64,000 nucleotides of DNA from Sulfopaludibacter sp035606355 (GTDB lineage Bacteria; Acidobacteriota; Terriglobia; Bryobacterales; Bryobacteraceae): the NCBI GenBank assembly GCA_035606355.1, contig DATNFO010000044.1, positions 39,406 to 103,405 on the forward strand, written 5' to 3'. Below are positions 25,956 through 34,234 of this stretch, piece by piece. Made by a program: the position numbers and the translations under genes. Position 1 is the first letter of the stretch. Each line of letters opens with the position of its first letter. The notes beneath the pieces are model-generated. The model was not told where the DNA came from, made no database searches, and saw only the letters and a list, made by a program, of their open reading frames with translations.

Positions 25956-27367
25956 TACCGCCGTCTCCACAATTCGCGGAAGCTCCTGCCGGGCGGAGGC
26001 GGCAAATCGCGCTGGCTCAGCCATCGCTTCACCGGAGGCAAGTTCATCGCCGCCGGCACGCTGCTGATCCATTTGCCGTCCGTCGAAGGCGCCATCGATG
26101 CGCCGATCCGCCCCGCCATTTCAAACAACGAGGGTTTCGTCATCAGCCACGCAAAAGCGCGGAACGCCAGCTTCTCCCACCGGTTCTGCTTCTCGCGCGT
26201 CTCGCTCTTTTTGACGTCGCTGCGCAGCTCCAGAAGAATTTTCGGAATATCGATCTTCACCGGGCAGACTTCGCCGCACGCGCCGCAGAGGCTGGAGGCG
26301 AACGGCAGCCCCGGCTCATGCGACACGCCCATGAACTGCGGCGTCAGAATCGCGCCGATCGGTCCCGAATACACCCACGGGAAACTGTGCCCGCCGATTT
26401 TCCGGTAAACCGGACATGTGTTCAAACACGCGCCGCAGCGGATGCAGTACAGCGACTGCCGCTTGGAGCGATCCGGCAGCAGCTTGGTGCGGCCATTATC
26501 CAGCAGCACCACATAAAACTCGTCGGGACCGTCCACTTCGCCCGGCCTCCGCGGGCCGGCGAGAAACGACGCGTACACGCTCATCATCTGCCCTGTGGCG
26601 CTGCGCGCCAGCAGTTTGAGAAACGTAGCCAGGTCCTGCGCGCGCGGAATCACTTTCTCGATACCCGCCACCGCGATGTGCACCTTCGGCGCGGACGTCG
26701 TCAGCCGTGCGTTGCCCTCGTTTTCGATGATCACCACCGCGCCCGAGTCCGCTACCAGGAAATTCGCGCCGCTGATGCCGATGTCCGCCGCCAGAAACTT
26801 CTCGCGCAGTACGGAGCGCGCGATCGCGGTCTGCTTTTCGATCACCGTTTCCCTCGGCACCTTTAACTTCTCGGTGAAGATCTCCGCCACGTCATAGCGC
26901 GTCTTGTGCAGCGCCGGCGCGACGATGTGGTACGGCCTCTCATGCGCGAGTTGCAGAATGTACTCGCCCAGATCCGTCTCTACGCTCTCCAGACCGTGGT
27001 GTTCCAGGCGCTCGTTGAGGTCCACTTCCTCGGTGGTCATGGACTTCGATTTCACGATCAGCCGCGCTTCGCGCTCCTTCGCCAGCCCCAGCACGAAATC
27101 GGCGACGTCCGTCGCGTCCTTGCAGTAGACCACTTGGCCGCCGCGCGCCTTTACGTTGCGCTCGAACTCTTCCAGGTAGTAGTCCAGGTTTTCGATGGTG
27201 TGCTTCTTAACCGCGTTCGCCTGCGTCCGCAACTCCTGATAATCCGGCAGCGCGCCCACGGTATCGATACGGCCTTGCTTGAGGCGCGCGGTGGAGCCGT
27301 AGATCGCCAGTTGCAGATTCGCATCCGCCAGCGTCTCGTTGATTTTCTGATCGAATTCGACGGACAT
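25955..27367 (-). CDS. lutB: LutB, iron-sulfur subunit of L-lactate oxidation
   Basis: The 470-residue protein has an N-terminal LUD domain (about 60-290; VVYCKDATDVADFVLGLA, KSKSMTTEEVDLNERLEHHG, FLVADSGAVVIIENEGNARL). It is followed by two ferredoxin-like 4Fe-4S motifs, CIRCGACLNTCPVY and CGACGEVCPVKI. It passes electrons from lactate oxidation. ATG 27367 (MSVEFDQKINE) lies five bases after the lutA stop; the longer open frame runs back into lutA and is rejected. Confidence 0.92.
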   Translation of the reverse strand: MSVEFDQKINETLADANLQLAIYGSTARLKQGRIDTVGALPDYQELRTQANAVKKHTIENLDYYLEEFERNVKARGGQVVYCKDATDVADFVLGLAKEREARLIVKSKSMTTEEVDLNERLEHHGLESVETDLGEYILQLAHERPYHIVAPALHKTRYDVAEIFTEKLKVPRETVIEKQTAIARSVLREKFLAADIGISGANFLVADSGAVVIIENEGNARLTTSAPKVHIAVAGIEKVIPRAQDLATFLKLLARSATGQMMSVYASFLAGPRRPGEVDGPDEFYVVLLDNGRTKLLPDRSKRQSLYCIRCGACLNTCPVYRKIGGHSFPWVYSGPIGAILTPQFMGVSHEPGLPFASSLCGACGEVCPVKIDIPKILLELRSDVKKSETREKQNRWEKLAFRAFAWLMTKPSLFEMAGRIGASMAPSTDGKWISSVPAAMNLPPVKRWLSQRDLPPPPGRSFRELWRRR

Positions 27368-27372
27368 ATCGA

Positions 27373-28098
27373 TTATCGGCTCGCCAGCACTTCCGCAAGA
27401 TGCATCGTCTGAACAGGCGACCCCATGCGCGAGAGCACACCTTGAATCTGCATCAGGCAACTCGGATCCAGCGACACCACCGTTCCCGCGCCCGTCTTCA
27501 GAATTGCATCGATCTTGGTTCGCGCCATCGCTCCCGATAATTCCGGAAACTTCACGCTGAACGTTCCACCGAACCCACAGCACTCTTCGGCGGGAAGCAT
27601 TTCGCGCAACTCCAGGCCGCGCACATTCGCAAGCAAGCGCCGCGGACCGCTGCGAATCCCCAGTTCCCGCAGCGCGTGGCAACCGTCGTGAAACGTCACT
27701 ACGCCATCGAAGCGCGCACCGACATCCTCCACTTGCGCCACCTCTGTGAGAAAAGCGGAGAACTCAAAAACGCGTTTTTCCAGAGCATGCACGCGGGCGA
27801 GCGTTTCGGGCTCCTTCTCAAAGAGGTCGGCGTAGTGATGCGACACCATGGAAGTGCACGAGCCGGAAGGAACCACGATGCGCTCATGCGCTTCGAACGT
27901 TTCCAGAAAGTGGCGCGCCACCGTGCGAGCCTCGGCGCGATACCCGCTATTGAACGCCGGCTGTCCGCAGCAAGTCTGCTGTTCGGGAAAATCCACCTGG
28001 TAGCCGAGCCGCTCCAAAACGTCCGCCATCGCGATCCCCACCTTCGGGAAAAGCTGGTCCACCATGCAAGTGACGAACAGCGCAACTCGATTGGCCAT
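27373..28098 (-). CDS. lutA: LutA, CCG-domain subunit of L-lactate oxidation
   Basis: The 241-residue protein contains two CCG (cysteine-rich, GlpC/HdrB-type) domains: QQTCCGQPAFNSGYR (about residues 41-55) and AEECCGFGGTFSVKFPELS (about 170-188), with FHDGCHALRELG between them. These Cys pairs bind an iron-sulfur centre. It is first in the lutABC order. A -10-like TACAAT lies about ten bases upstream of the ATG. AldA would supply lactate if the deoxysugar pathway operates. Confidence 0.92.
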   Translation of the reverse strand: MANRVALFVTCMVDQLFPKVGIAMADVLERLGYQVDFPEQQTCCGQPAFNSGYRAEARTVARHFLETFEAHERIVVPSGSCTSMVSHHYADLFEKEPETLARVHALEKRVFEFSAFLTEVAQVEDVGARFDGVVTFHDGCHALRELGIRSGPRRLLANVRGLELREMLPAEECCGFGGTFSVKFPELSGAMARTKIDAILKTGAGTVVSLDPSCLMQIQGVLSRMGSPVQTMHLAEVLASR

Positions 28099-28186
28099 GA
28101 AACGAAAATTGTATCAACTTAGGGTGTCCCGGCAGATGATGTCCAAGCCCCAGGCGAGCTGCGGCCGCGCGAAGCGCGGCTGGCGC

Positions 28187-28927
28187 CTACCGCCCGACGC
28201 TCAGCCTGTCCGCCAGAATATCCGGCAAACCCGCCGCACGGATCTTTTCCTGGGCGCCTGCGATGTCATACTCCACGCGGTAATGCGTCACCATGCCGGC
28301 ATCCGTATCTAAGATCAGGTACGCCGCCCGCGAATCGCCATCGCGAGGCTGCCCCGTCGATCCCGGATTGATCAAATACGCGCAAGCCGGGTCGATCTCC
28401 ATCAACTGGCGTTCGGCGCGCAGACCCGTCCGCGGAATCGTCTCCACACGCGACTGGTTCCAGAGGAACCCGCCCTGCACGTGCGTGTGCCCGAAGAACG
28501 CTACGCGCCGCTCCATGTAAAGGAAGGCCTGCCCGGCCTCATCCGGCTGGATCAGGTACTCATCTTCATCCGCCGGAGACCCGTGTACCAAAGAAAAAGT
28601 ATCCACCGCCAGCGGACCTTTGGGGAGATTGCGGGTGTACTCGAAGTTTTCCGGCGTTAAATTGCGGTGCGTCCATAGCGCCGCTTCCTTCGCTACGGGA
28701 TTGAACCACTCCAGGTCGTCAAGCGCCGTGCATGCCCTGTCGTGATTGCCGCGCACTACCATCGCGCAATTCGCGCGCACCCACTCGACCACCGGATTCG
28801 GGTCGGCGCCGTATCCCACCAGGTCGCCGCAGCAAAGCGTCCGGTCGTATGCGCCCTCGGCATGGCGCAGCACGGCCTCCAGAGCCTCCAGATTGGCATG
28901 CAGATCGCTCACAATTAGATAGCGCAC
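28187..28927 (-). CDS. Calcineurin-like metallophosphoesterase (YfcE/ApaH-like)
   Basis: The 246-residue protein has all five phosphoesterase motifs: SDLHANLEAL (D-x-H), CGDLVGYG (GDxVxxG), RGNHDRA (GNHD), VHGSP and FGHTHVQG (GHTH). The compact single-domain layout and INPGSTGQPRDG resemble bacterial stand-alone phosphodiesterases or Ser/Thr phosphatase-like enzymes. It may counteract the Ser/Thr kinases in this region, but no evidence ties it to them. It starts 13 bases after the upstream metallophosphoesterase stop. Confidence 0.85.
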   Translation of the reverse strand: MRYLIVSDLHANLEALEAVLRHAEGAYDRTLCCGDLVGYGADPNPVVEWVRANCAMVVRGNHDRACTALDDLEWFNPVAKEAALWTHRNLTPENFEYTRNLPKGPLAVDTFSLVHGSPADEDEYLIQPDEAGQAFLYMERRVAFFGHTHVQGGFLWNQSRVETIPRTGLRAERQLMEIDPACAYLINPGSTGQPRDGDSRAAYLILDTDAGMVTHYRVEYDIAGAQEKIRAAGLPDILADRLSVGR

Positions 28928-28940
28928 AGGGGCAGGGGAG

Positions 28941-30056
28941 TTATGCCTTTCTCAACCGGATCAGCGAAATCTCGGGCGGCGCGCCGATCCTCGCCGGAAT
29001 CCCGATGGTGCCGATGCCTCGCGTGACATATGCGGCCGCGTTGCCGCTGCGATACAGTCCGTACACGTACGGAGTGAAAAACCGCGCCGGATTGATCGAC
29101 TGATCCAAAATCTCTACCGTCACCTGTCCGCCATGCGTGTGGCCCGACAGCATGAAATTATAGCCTTGCCGGGCCGCTACCGGAAACACATCCGGATTGT
29201 GCGATAGCAAAATGTTGAAGGCGTCCGGCTGCACCAGGCGTTCCGCGCCGCGCAAATAAATCTGCTTTCCGGCGAGCGACTGATGGTCCACACCCGCGAT
29301 ATTGACCACCGCATTGCCGAAGCGCAACTGCCGGTTCGTATGCCGCAGAAACTCGATTCCCACGCGCGCCGCGGCATCCTGCGTGTAGCGCTCCACCTTG
29401 GCATAGCGCTCGTGATTGCCCATGCAGCCGAACACGCCGGCCTCCGCTTTGACACGCGCCAACTGACGGATGCATGCGTCCAGCGGATCGCCACGCGTGG
29501 AAATCAGGTCGCCCGTCACCATCGCGATGTGCGGATGCAGTCCGGCCGCCGCGTCGATCGCGCGAGACAGATCGCGCTCGCTGAGGAATGGACTTAAATG
29601 GATGTCGCTGATCTGCAGAATTCGCAAGCCGTCGAGATCCGCAGGCAGTTGCGCCACCGGAACATCCACCTCCCGCACGTGAAAATCCGTGCGGTTGATG
29701 TACCCGAAGCCGAGCGGAGCGGCGATCGCGGCCGTGCCTGCAATCTCCAGCATGCGCCGCCGACCCGGATCCATCTTGCGGCCGAAGCGTTCCGTCGATG
29801 CCAGCAGCACCGCCACCGGAACGCAGGCGATCAGGTAAAACAATCCGCACGCGCCTGCCACTTCCGCGCCCGAGCCGCTTAGCCCCATGGATGCCGAAAG
29901 GTCGGAAAAACTCAGCAGATAACAGAATGCGACGCCGGCTTCAAACAGCCCCAAGGCAATGCGCCCGCGCAACCCGCGCCGGCGCAAAAAAAAGCGCATC
30001 AGCCAGGTCTGCGTAACCAGAAAGATGAAAATCAGAATCAGATCGAAGCCGCTCAC
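28941..30056 (-). CDS. Membrane metallophosphoesterase (YkuE/YpbG-like)
   Basis: The 371-residue protein has four predicted membrane segments in the first 120 residues (FDLILIFIFLVTQTWLMRFF, ALGLFEAGVAFCYLLSFSDL, ACGLFYLIACVPVAVLLAS, EIAGTAAIAAPLGFGYINR). A metallophosphoesterase domain follows: LQISDIHLSPF, VTGDLISTRGDP, GNHERY, LLSHNPD and SGHTHGGQ. This order matches YkuE-type membrane phosphoesterases, some of which act on UDP-2,3-diacylglucosamine or similar envelope lipids. The start is GTG at 30056. It lies between rsmE and the small phosphoesterase. Confidence 0.85.
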   Translation of the reverse strand: MSGFDLILIFIFLVTQTWLMRFFLRRRGLRGRIALGLFEAGVAFCYLLSFSDLSASMGLSGSGAEVAGACGLFYLIACVPVAVLLASTERFGRKMDPGRRRMLEIAGTAAIAAPLGFGYINRTDFHVREVDVPVAQLPADLDGLRILQISDIHLSPFLSERDLSRAIDAAAGLHPHIAMVTGDLISTRGDPLDACIRQLARVKAEAGVFGCMGNHERYAKVERYTQDAAARVGIEFLRHTNRQLRFGNAVVNIAGVDHQSLAGKQIYLRGAERLVQPDAFNILLSHNPDVFPVAARQGYNFMLSGHTHGGQVTVEILDQSINPARFFTPYVYGLYRSGNAAAYVTRGIGTIGIPARIGAPPEISLIRLRKA

Positions 30057-30071
30057 CCGCCCGCCCCCACT

Positions 30072-30800
30072 TCAATCCATTGTAGTGCGCGCGGCCGTCC
30101 CGGCGTTCATCACCACCGCGAGCGCGGCCACCGCGGCCGTCTCCGCGCGCAGAATCTGCGGACCGAGCGAAACCGCCTGCCACCCCGCCCGGGCCGCGCT
30201 GTCCCGCTCTGCATCCGTCCATCCGCCCTCCGGACCCAGCAGTAGCGCGACCGTCGCTGCTGTTCCGTTTAGCGTCTGTAAAATCGGCGGCGCAGTGGCC
30301 TCCTCCAGGAACAGCCGGACGCCGGCCGCGGTCTCCAGGCTCGCGGCGAACCGCACGGGCGCGCAAATCTCCGGCGCGGAAATCCGGCGCGATTGCTGAC
30401 TGCTCTCGCGCGCAATCCTGATCCAGCGCTCCCGCCGTTTTTCCGCCGCCGTGAACAACCCCTTTTCCGTACGAGTTGTCTCCACCGGCACGATGCGCGC
30501 GACGCCCAATTCCGTTGCCTTCTCGATGATCCACTCGAAGCGGTCGAACTTGATCAGAGCCGCGCATAACGTGATTTCGACGGGCGCCGCCGCGGCCGCC
30601 AGCGGCTCCAACACGCGAAACACCACGCGCGGACCGCGCGCCTCCACCACTTCGGCGACATACGCCGAGCGGTTGTCGCTGATTTCAAAAATCTGCCCCG
30701 CTTCCACGCGCAGCACGCGGGTCAGGTGCCTGGCATCGTCACCCGCCAGTTCCGCCATGCCGCCCGAAATTCGGTCCACGAAAAAACGCCGTCGAGCCAT
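30072..30800 (-). CDS. rsmE: RsmE, 16S rRNA (uracil-1498-N3)-methyltransferase
   Basis: The 242-residue SPOUT methyltransferase has the N-terminal PUA-like segment (MARRRFFVDRI ... DARHLTRVLRVEAGQIFEIS) and the C-terminal knot: FEWIIEKATELGVARIVPVE, ARESSQQSRRISAPEI, LLLGPEGGWTDAERDSA and VSLGPQILRAETAAVAAL. It methylates U1498 in helix 44 of 16S rRNA. First gene of a three-gene operon with the two metallophosphoesterases. Confidence 0.95.
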   Translation of the reverse strand: MARRRFFVDRISGGMAELAGDDARHLTRVLRVEAGQIFEISDNRSAYVAEVVEARGPRVVFRVLEPLAAAAAPVEITLCAALIKFDRFEWIIEKATELGVARIVPVETTRTEKGLFTAAEKRRERWIRIARESSQQSRRISAPEICAPVRFAASLETAAGVRLFLEEATAPPILQTLNGTAATVALLLGPEGGWTDAERDSAARAGWQAVSLGPQILRAETAAVAALAVVMNAGTAARTTMD

Positions 30801-30860
30801 CAGGTCAAACCCTTGTCCATGATCCGGCCTCCGGGCGTATACTCAAAACCGGGTGCACGA

Positions 30861-31889
30861 ATGAGCTTCTTCTCCAAACAGTTTATCGACGTCGTTGAGT
30901 GGACGGAAACGAACGATTCCGTCCTGGCCTGGCGCTTCCCCTTCGAGGATCACGAGATCCAGAACGGAGCGCGCCTGACCGTCCGCGATTCGCAACTCGC
31001 CGTCTTCGTTAACGAGGGCCGGATTGCGGACGCTTTCGGCCCCGGCCTGTACACCCTCAGCACGAATACTCTTCCGCTCCTCACCAATCTTCTGAATTGG
31101 GACAAGGCCTTCAAATCGCCCTTCAAAAGCGACGTTTACTTCTTCTCGTCGCGTCTGCGCATCGATCAGAAATGGGGCACCGCCACGCCGCTGACCATCC
31201 GCGATCGCGAGTTCGGAGCCGTCCGCATCCGCGCCTACGGCATCTTCGCGTATCGCATAGCCGATCCGCGCATCTTTTACGAAAAGATCAGCGGCTCGCG
31301 TAGCGCCTACCTGGTGGCCGATCTCGAAGGGCAGCTCCGCAACACCATCGTCGGCCGCATGACCAGCGCGTTCGGCAACGCCAACGTGAATTTCATCGAT
31401 ATGGCGGCCAGCCAGCTTCAGCTTTCGCAAACGATGATCGCGGACCTGCGGCCCGTGTTTGCCGACCTCGGCTTGTTCCTCGACAGCTTCACCGTCGAGA
31501 GCATCTCGCTGCCCGAGGAACTGCAAAAAATGCTGGATCAGCGCATCGGCATGAACATGCTCGGCGACATGAATCGATACACGCAGTTCCAGGTAGCGCA
31601 GTCGATGCCGATCGCCGCCGCTAACGAAGGCGGAGGAGCGGGACTCGGAGCGGGCTTGGGCGCCGGGATGGCCATGGCGCAGCAGATGATGAACGCCATG
31701 CAGCCCACGTCACCGCAACAGCCTCCCCCGCCGCCTCAGGCGCCCGCGCAGCAAGGTCCGCCGCCCGGAGAGCCGCCAGCGCCCGCGGGAGGAGCAGCCG
31801 GAGGAGCCGCCACAAAGTTCTGTCTCAACTGCGGCCAAAAAATCCCCAAGCCCGCCCGCTTCTGCCCCGAATGCGGAGGAACCCAGTAA
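30861..31889 (+). CDS. SPFH-domain protein with C-terminal zinc ribbon (YdjI-like)
   Basis: The 342-residue protein has the YdjI/virion-core-like SPFH domain (MSFFSKQFIDVVEWTE at the start, then DSQLAVFVNEGRIADAFGPG, QLRNTIVGRMTSAFGNANVN and LGLFLDSFTVESISLPEELQ). A Gly/Met/Pro-rich linker follows (about 255-315), then a terminal zinc ribbon CLNCGQKIPKPARFCPECGG. In B. subtilis the YdjI relative helps bring a PspA protein to the membrane, so a membrane-stress role is plausible. No PspA gene is present. ATG 30861 gives the family N-terminus; the open frame starts earlier without support. A TATACT lies at about 30838. Confidence 0.87.
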   Translation: MSFFSKQFIDVVEWTETNDSVLAWRFPFEDHEIQNGARLTVRDSQLAVFVNEGRIADAFGPGLYTLSTNTLPLLTNLLNWDKAFKSPFKSDVYFFSSRLRIDQKWGTATPLTIRDREFGAVRIRAYGIFAYRIADPRIFYEKISGSRSAYLVADLEGQLRNTIVGRMTSAFGNANVNFIDMAASQLQLSQTMIADLRPVFADLGLFLDSFTVESISLPEELQKMLDQRIGMNMLGDMNRYTQFQVAQSMPIAAANEGGGAGLGAGLGAGMAMAQQMMNAMQPTSPQQPPPPPQAPAQQGPPPGEPPAPAGGAAGGAATKFCLNCGQKIPKPARFCPECGGTQ

Positions 31890-31911
31890 CGACCGGGCTC
31901 CAGCCCGGTCG
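31890..31911. terminator. Hairpin directly after the SPFH stop codon
   Basis: CGACCGGGCTCCAGCCCGGT followed by CG forms a perfect 9-10 bp stem with a three-base loop, starting at the base after the TAA. It is almost the same as the hairpin after the exported protein gene at 16655, so it belongs to a dispersed REP-like family. No U-run follows. Confidence 0.6.
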
Positions 31912-31943
31912 CTAATCAGTTTTTTAAGTTTGCGAGTTTGGCC

Positions 31944-32231
31944 ATGGGATTCCCCACTAAAGTGCAGCTCATCAAACGCCAAGCCAGCGAGCAGTGGTAT
32001 GTCAACTTCCCCGCTGCTCTCGCTCAGGCGTTAGAGTTCTCTCGCGGTGAAACCGTCGAATGGACCATTGAGGACAACAGCCTTCTCGCCCTCCGCCGCC
32101 TCCACCCGCCTCCCGGCCTCTTGAAGAAAACTCCAGCGGCATCGGCTCCTCACTCCCCGAACTCAGGGCAGCCTGCGTCGCCGGATTCGCCGGGCAGCGT
32201 GCCGCCGTCCGAGCCGAAGCCCACGCCTTGA
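31944..32231 (+). CDS. AbrB/SpoVT-like small protein
   Basis: The 95-residue protein has an N-terminal swapped-hairpin-like segment (KVQLIKRQASEQWYVNFPAA ... ALEFSRGETVEWTIEDNSLL) typical of AbrB/MazE/SpoVT DNA-binding domains, then a Pro/Ser-rich tail. To my knowledge, close relatives of this 'SEQWYVNFPAA' type are often found beside transposase genes, so this may be a relic of a lost insertion; that is inference. The ATG at 31944 is used. It is bounded on both sides by REP-like hairpins. Confidence 0.65.
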   Translation: MGFPTKVQLIKRQASEQWYVNFPAALAQALEFSRGETVEWTIEDNSLLALRRLHPPPGLLKKTPAASAPHSPNSGQPASPDSPGSVPPSEPKPTP

Positions 32232-32247
32232 TCCCGCGATCGCCGAG

Positions 32248-32261
32248 CGGGCCGGAGCCCG
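32248..32261. terminator. REP-like hairpin between convergent genes
   Basis: CGGGCCGGAGCCCG folds as a 5-bp GC stem with a four-base loop in the 34-base gap between the AbrB-like gene and the convergent AIM24 gene. Its sequence is a shorter form of the CGACCGGGCT-type hairpins. Confidence 0.45.
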
Positions 32262-32265
32262 GTCG

Positions 32266-33345
32266 TTACCACTGAGTCGCCGTAGCGTTGGACCACCGGG
32301 TCATGTTCCGCGACTCGCCTTCGATCCGCTCGAACACAGACTGAATCCCCACGCGCCCCGGACCGGTTAACCGCAGCCACAAATAGCGGTTGCCCCACGA
32401 TCCCCACATGGAATACAGAGCCCCGGGCTGCTCGAAATGCAGGTGCATATCCACGCTCGGGTCTTTGAAGACCAAGGCCGTTGGCTTCACCAGAATGCTC
32501 TGCCCGTGAGCCAGGGTCCGGGTGAAGATATTCCCTGCGGCATGCAACAGCAAGAGCCCCGGGCTGTTGCTGGTGAACCTGTCCATAAACCTGCCGATCG
32601 GGTAATGTACCTCGGTGTCTTTATCGTTGCGCGTCTCAAACCAGACGTTGGTGTCGAACCAGTCGTACGCCACGTTGGAGGTCGCGGCCAGAAGCATATG
32701 CTCCCGCACGTCTACCGACTGCCCCGGCTGAACGGTGAACGGGATCAACTCTCCCGGCGCATCCTTCGAAAACGCAATGTGCCCCGGACCCGCTGCCTGC
32801 GTCATGATCAGCGGCAGCCCCGCGAACATCCGCGTCCATCCACCGCGTAACGACATCGTGCTCACGGTGACCTGTGTATCCTTCCACAGCAGCACGTGAT
32901 GCGTGAAGTACACGCTGTCGCCCGCCGCGAGCTTCATGTCCGCGACCGGAACATAGGTGCCTTCGATCTGGCAGGATGAGTTGCCGATCTGCAGCTTCGC
33001 CATGTCCTTGCGCGCCGGCAACTGAGTCCACCCGCTGGCCGCTTTCATCGCCGGAAGCCCGAGGGTCGCGCCGCATTTCGGACACGAACCTTGCGAGACA
33101 TCCACCGCCGCGCCGCACCACGGGCACACACCCGGCGCTGCCGTAATTACCGGCGCCGGCTGCGATCGCACCGGCGGTGGCATACCCGGCGGCGGCATAC
33201 TCGGCGGAGGCGCGTTCGGCGGAGGCGCACTCGGCGCCGGCGCCGAAGCTGCCGTTTGCGCAGGCTCATGGCGCACCGGATGCCCGCAGGTCCGGCAGAA
33301 ATTCTGGTCGGGCGAAAGCTGTGTACCGCACCCTATGCAAAACAT
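32266..33345 (-). CDS. AIM24-family protein with two zinc ribbons
   Basis: The 359-residue protein starts with a zinc ribbon (CIGCGTQLSPDQNFCRTCG), followed by a Pro-rich linker with PPP-x repeats, a second zinc ribbon (CPWCGAAVDVSQGSCPKCG) and an AIM24/TIGR00266 beta-barrel domain from about residue 125. Domain marks are SCQIEGTYVPVADMKLAAGD, SVYFTHHVLLWKD, GPGHIAFSKDAPGELIPFTV and LTGPGRVGIQSVFE. Bacterial AIM24 proteins have no firmly known function; the mitochondrial relative affects inner-membrane organisation. It lies five bases after the paralogous AIM24 gene. Confidence 0.82.
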   Translation of the reverse strand: MFCIGCGTQLSPDQNFCRTCGHPVRHEPAQTAASAPAPSAPPPNAPPPSMPPPGMPPPVRSQPAPVITAAPGVCPWCGAAVDVSQGSCPKCGATLGLPAMKAASGWTQLPARKDMAKLQIGNSSCQIEGTYVPVADMKLAAGDSVYFTHHVLLWKDTQVTVSTMSLRGGWTRMFAGLPLIMTQAAGPGHIAFSKDAPGELIPFTVQPGQSVDVREHMLLAATSNVAYDWFDTNVWFETRNDKDTEVHYPIGRFMDRFTSNSPGLLLLHAAGNIFTRTLAHGQSILVKPTALVFKDPSVDMHLHFEQPGALYSMWGSWGNRYLWLRLTGPGRVGIQSVFERIEGESRNMTRWSNATATQW

Positions 33346-33350
33346 ATCGG

Positions 33351-34172
33351 CTACTCGGTGTGATGATGCACGTACATCGATTGGATCCCGACGCGGCCCG
33401 GCCCGGTCATTTTCGCCAGGCTCATGTTCGTTCCGCCGAAGAATCCCGACCCCAGGCGTTGAAACTCCACATCCATCGTCACCGACGCATCCTTGTAGAG
33501 GAAGGCGCCCGGTTCAACCATGATGCTTTCGCCCGCCGCCAGCCGGCGCTCGAATACGTTGCCGTATCCATGCAAAATCAGCAGCCCCGGCGCGCCGGTG
33601 GTCACGAACCGGTCCATGTACATTCCCTGTCCGCCGAACAGAATGTTGCACAGGCCTTTGACGCGCACGAACGAATAGCCGATCTGGTGCGACGAGAGCA
33701 GAAACGCATGCTCCCGGACGTCCAACTCCATGCCGGGATGCAGCGGCAGCACCACCAGCTCGCCCGTGGCGTCACGCGAGAACGCGATGCGGCCCGGTCC
33801 CTGCGCCACCGTGATGATGAAGGGCATTCCGGCGAAGGCGCGCTTGAACCCGCCGGAGAGCTGCATCACGCTCATCGCAACCTGCTCTTCTTTCCACAGC
33901 ATCACGTGATGCTCGAAGAACACGGCATCGCCCGAGCCGAGGTTGATTTCCGCCGCGGGCACAATCTCGCCTTCCACCTGGCACGTGCTCGCGTTGAAGT
34001 GGATCTCCGTCATGTCGCGAATCCGCGGCGCCTCGCGCCACCCCGATTCGCTCACCAGGTTGCGTATGTCCAGCGGAGCTCCGCAGGCGCGGCACGCCAG
34101 CGCGGATTTTTCGTTCATGCTCTGGCACCACTGGCACTGAATTCGTTCAAAAGGCTCAGCCGCGGGAGTCAT
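33351..34172 (-). CDS. AIM24-family protein with one zinc ribbon
   Basis: The 273-residue protein is a paralogue of the neighbour: zinc ribbon CQWCQSMNEKSALACRACGA (about residues 13-32), then the AIM24 domain with TCQVEGEIVPAAEINLGSGD, AVFFEHHVMLWKEEQV, GPGRIAFSRDATGELVVLPL and MTGPGRVGIQSMYVHHHTE. It is the first gene of a two-gene operon that converges with the SPFH gene. The three proteins share similar zinc ribbons, which could let them bind one another or a common partner. Confidence 0.82.
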   Translation of the reverse strand: MTPAAEPFERIQCQWCQSMNEKSALACRACGAPLDIRNLVSESGWREAPRIRDMTEIHFNASTCQVEGEIVPAAEINLGSGDAVFFEHHVMLWKEEQVAMSVMQLSGGFKRAFAGMPFIITVAQGPGRIAFSRDATGELVVLPLHPGMELDVREHAFLLSSHQIGYSFVRVKGLCNILFGGQGMYMDRFVTTGAPGLLILHGYGNVFERRLAAGESIMVEPGAFLYKDASVTMDVEFQRLGSGFFGGTNMSLAKMTGPGRVGIQSMYVHHHTE

Positions 34173-34234
34173 CGCCTGCGATTATATCCCCACAAGTCCA
34201 CCGTTTGCGCGCTCATAATGTTACTTTCAACCCT

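Noticed and set aside
25955..27682. 575-residue reading of lutB
   Set aside because: The extra 105 residues overlap lutA; ATG 27367 gives the family N-terminus.
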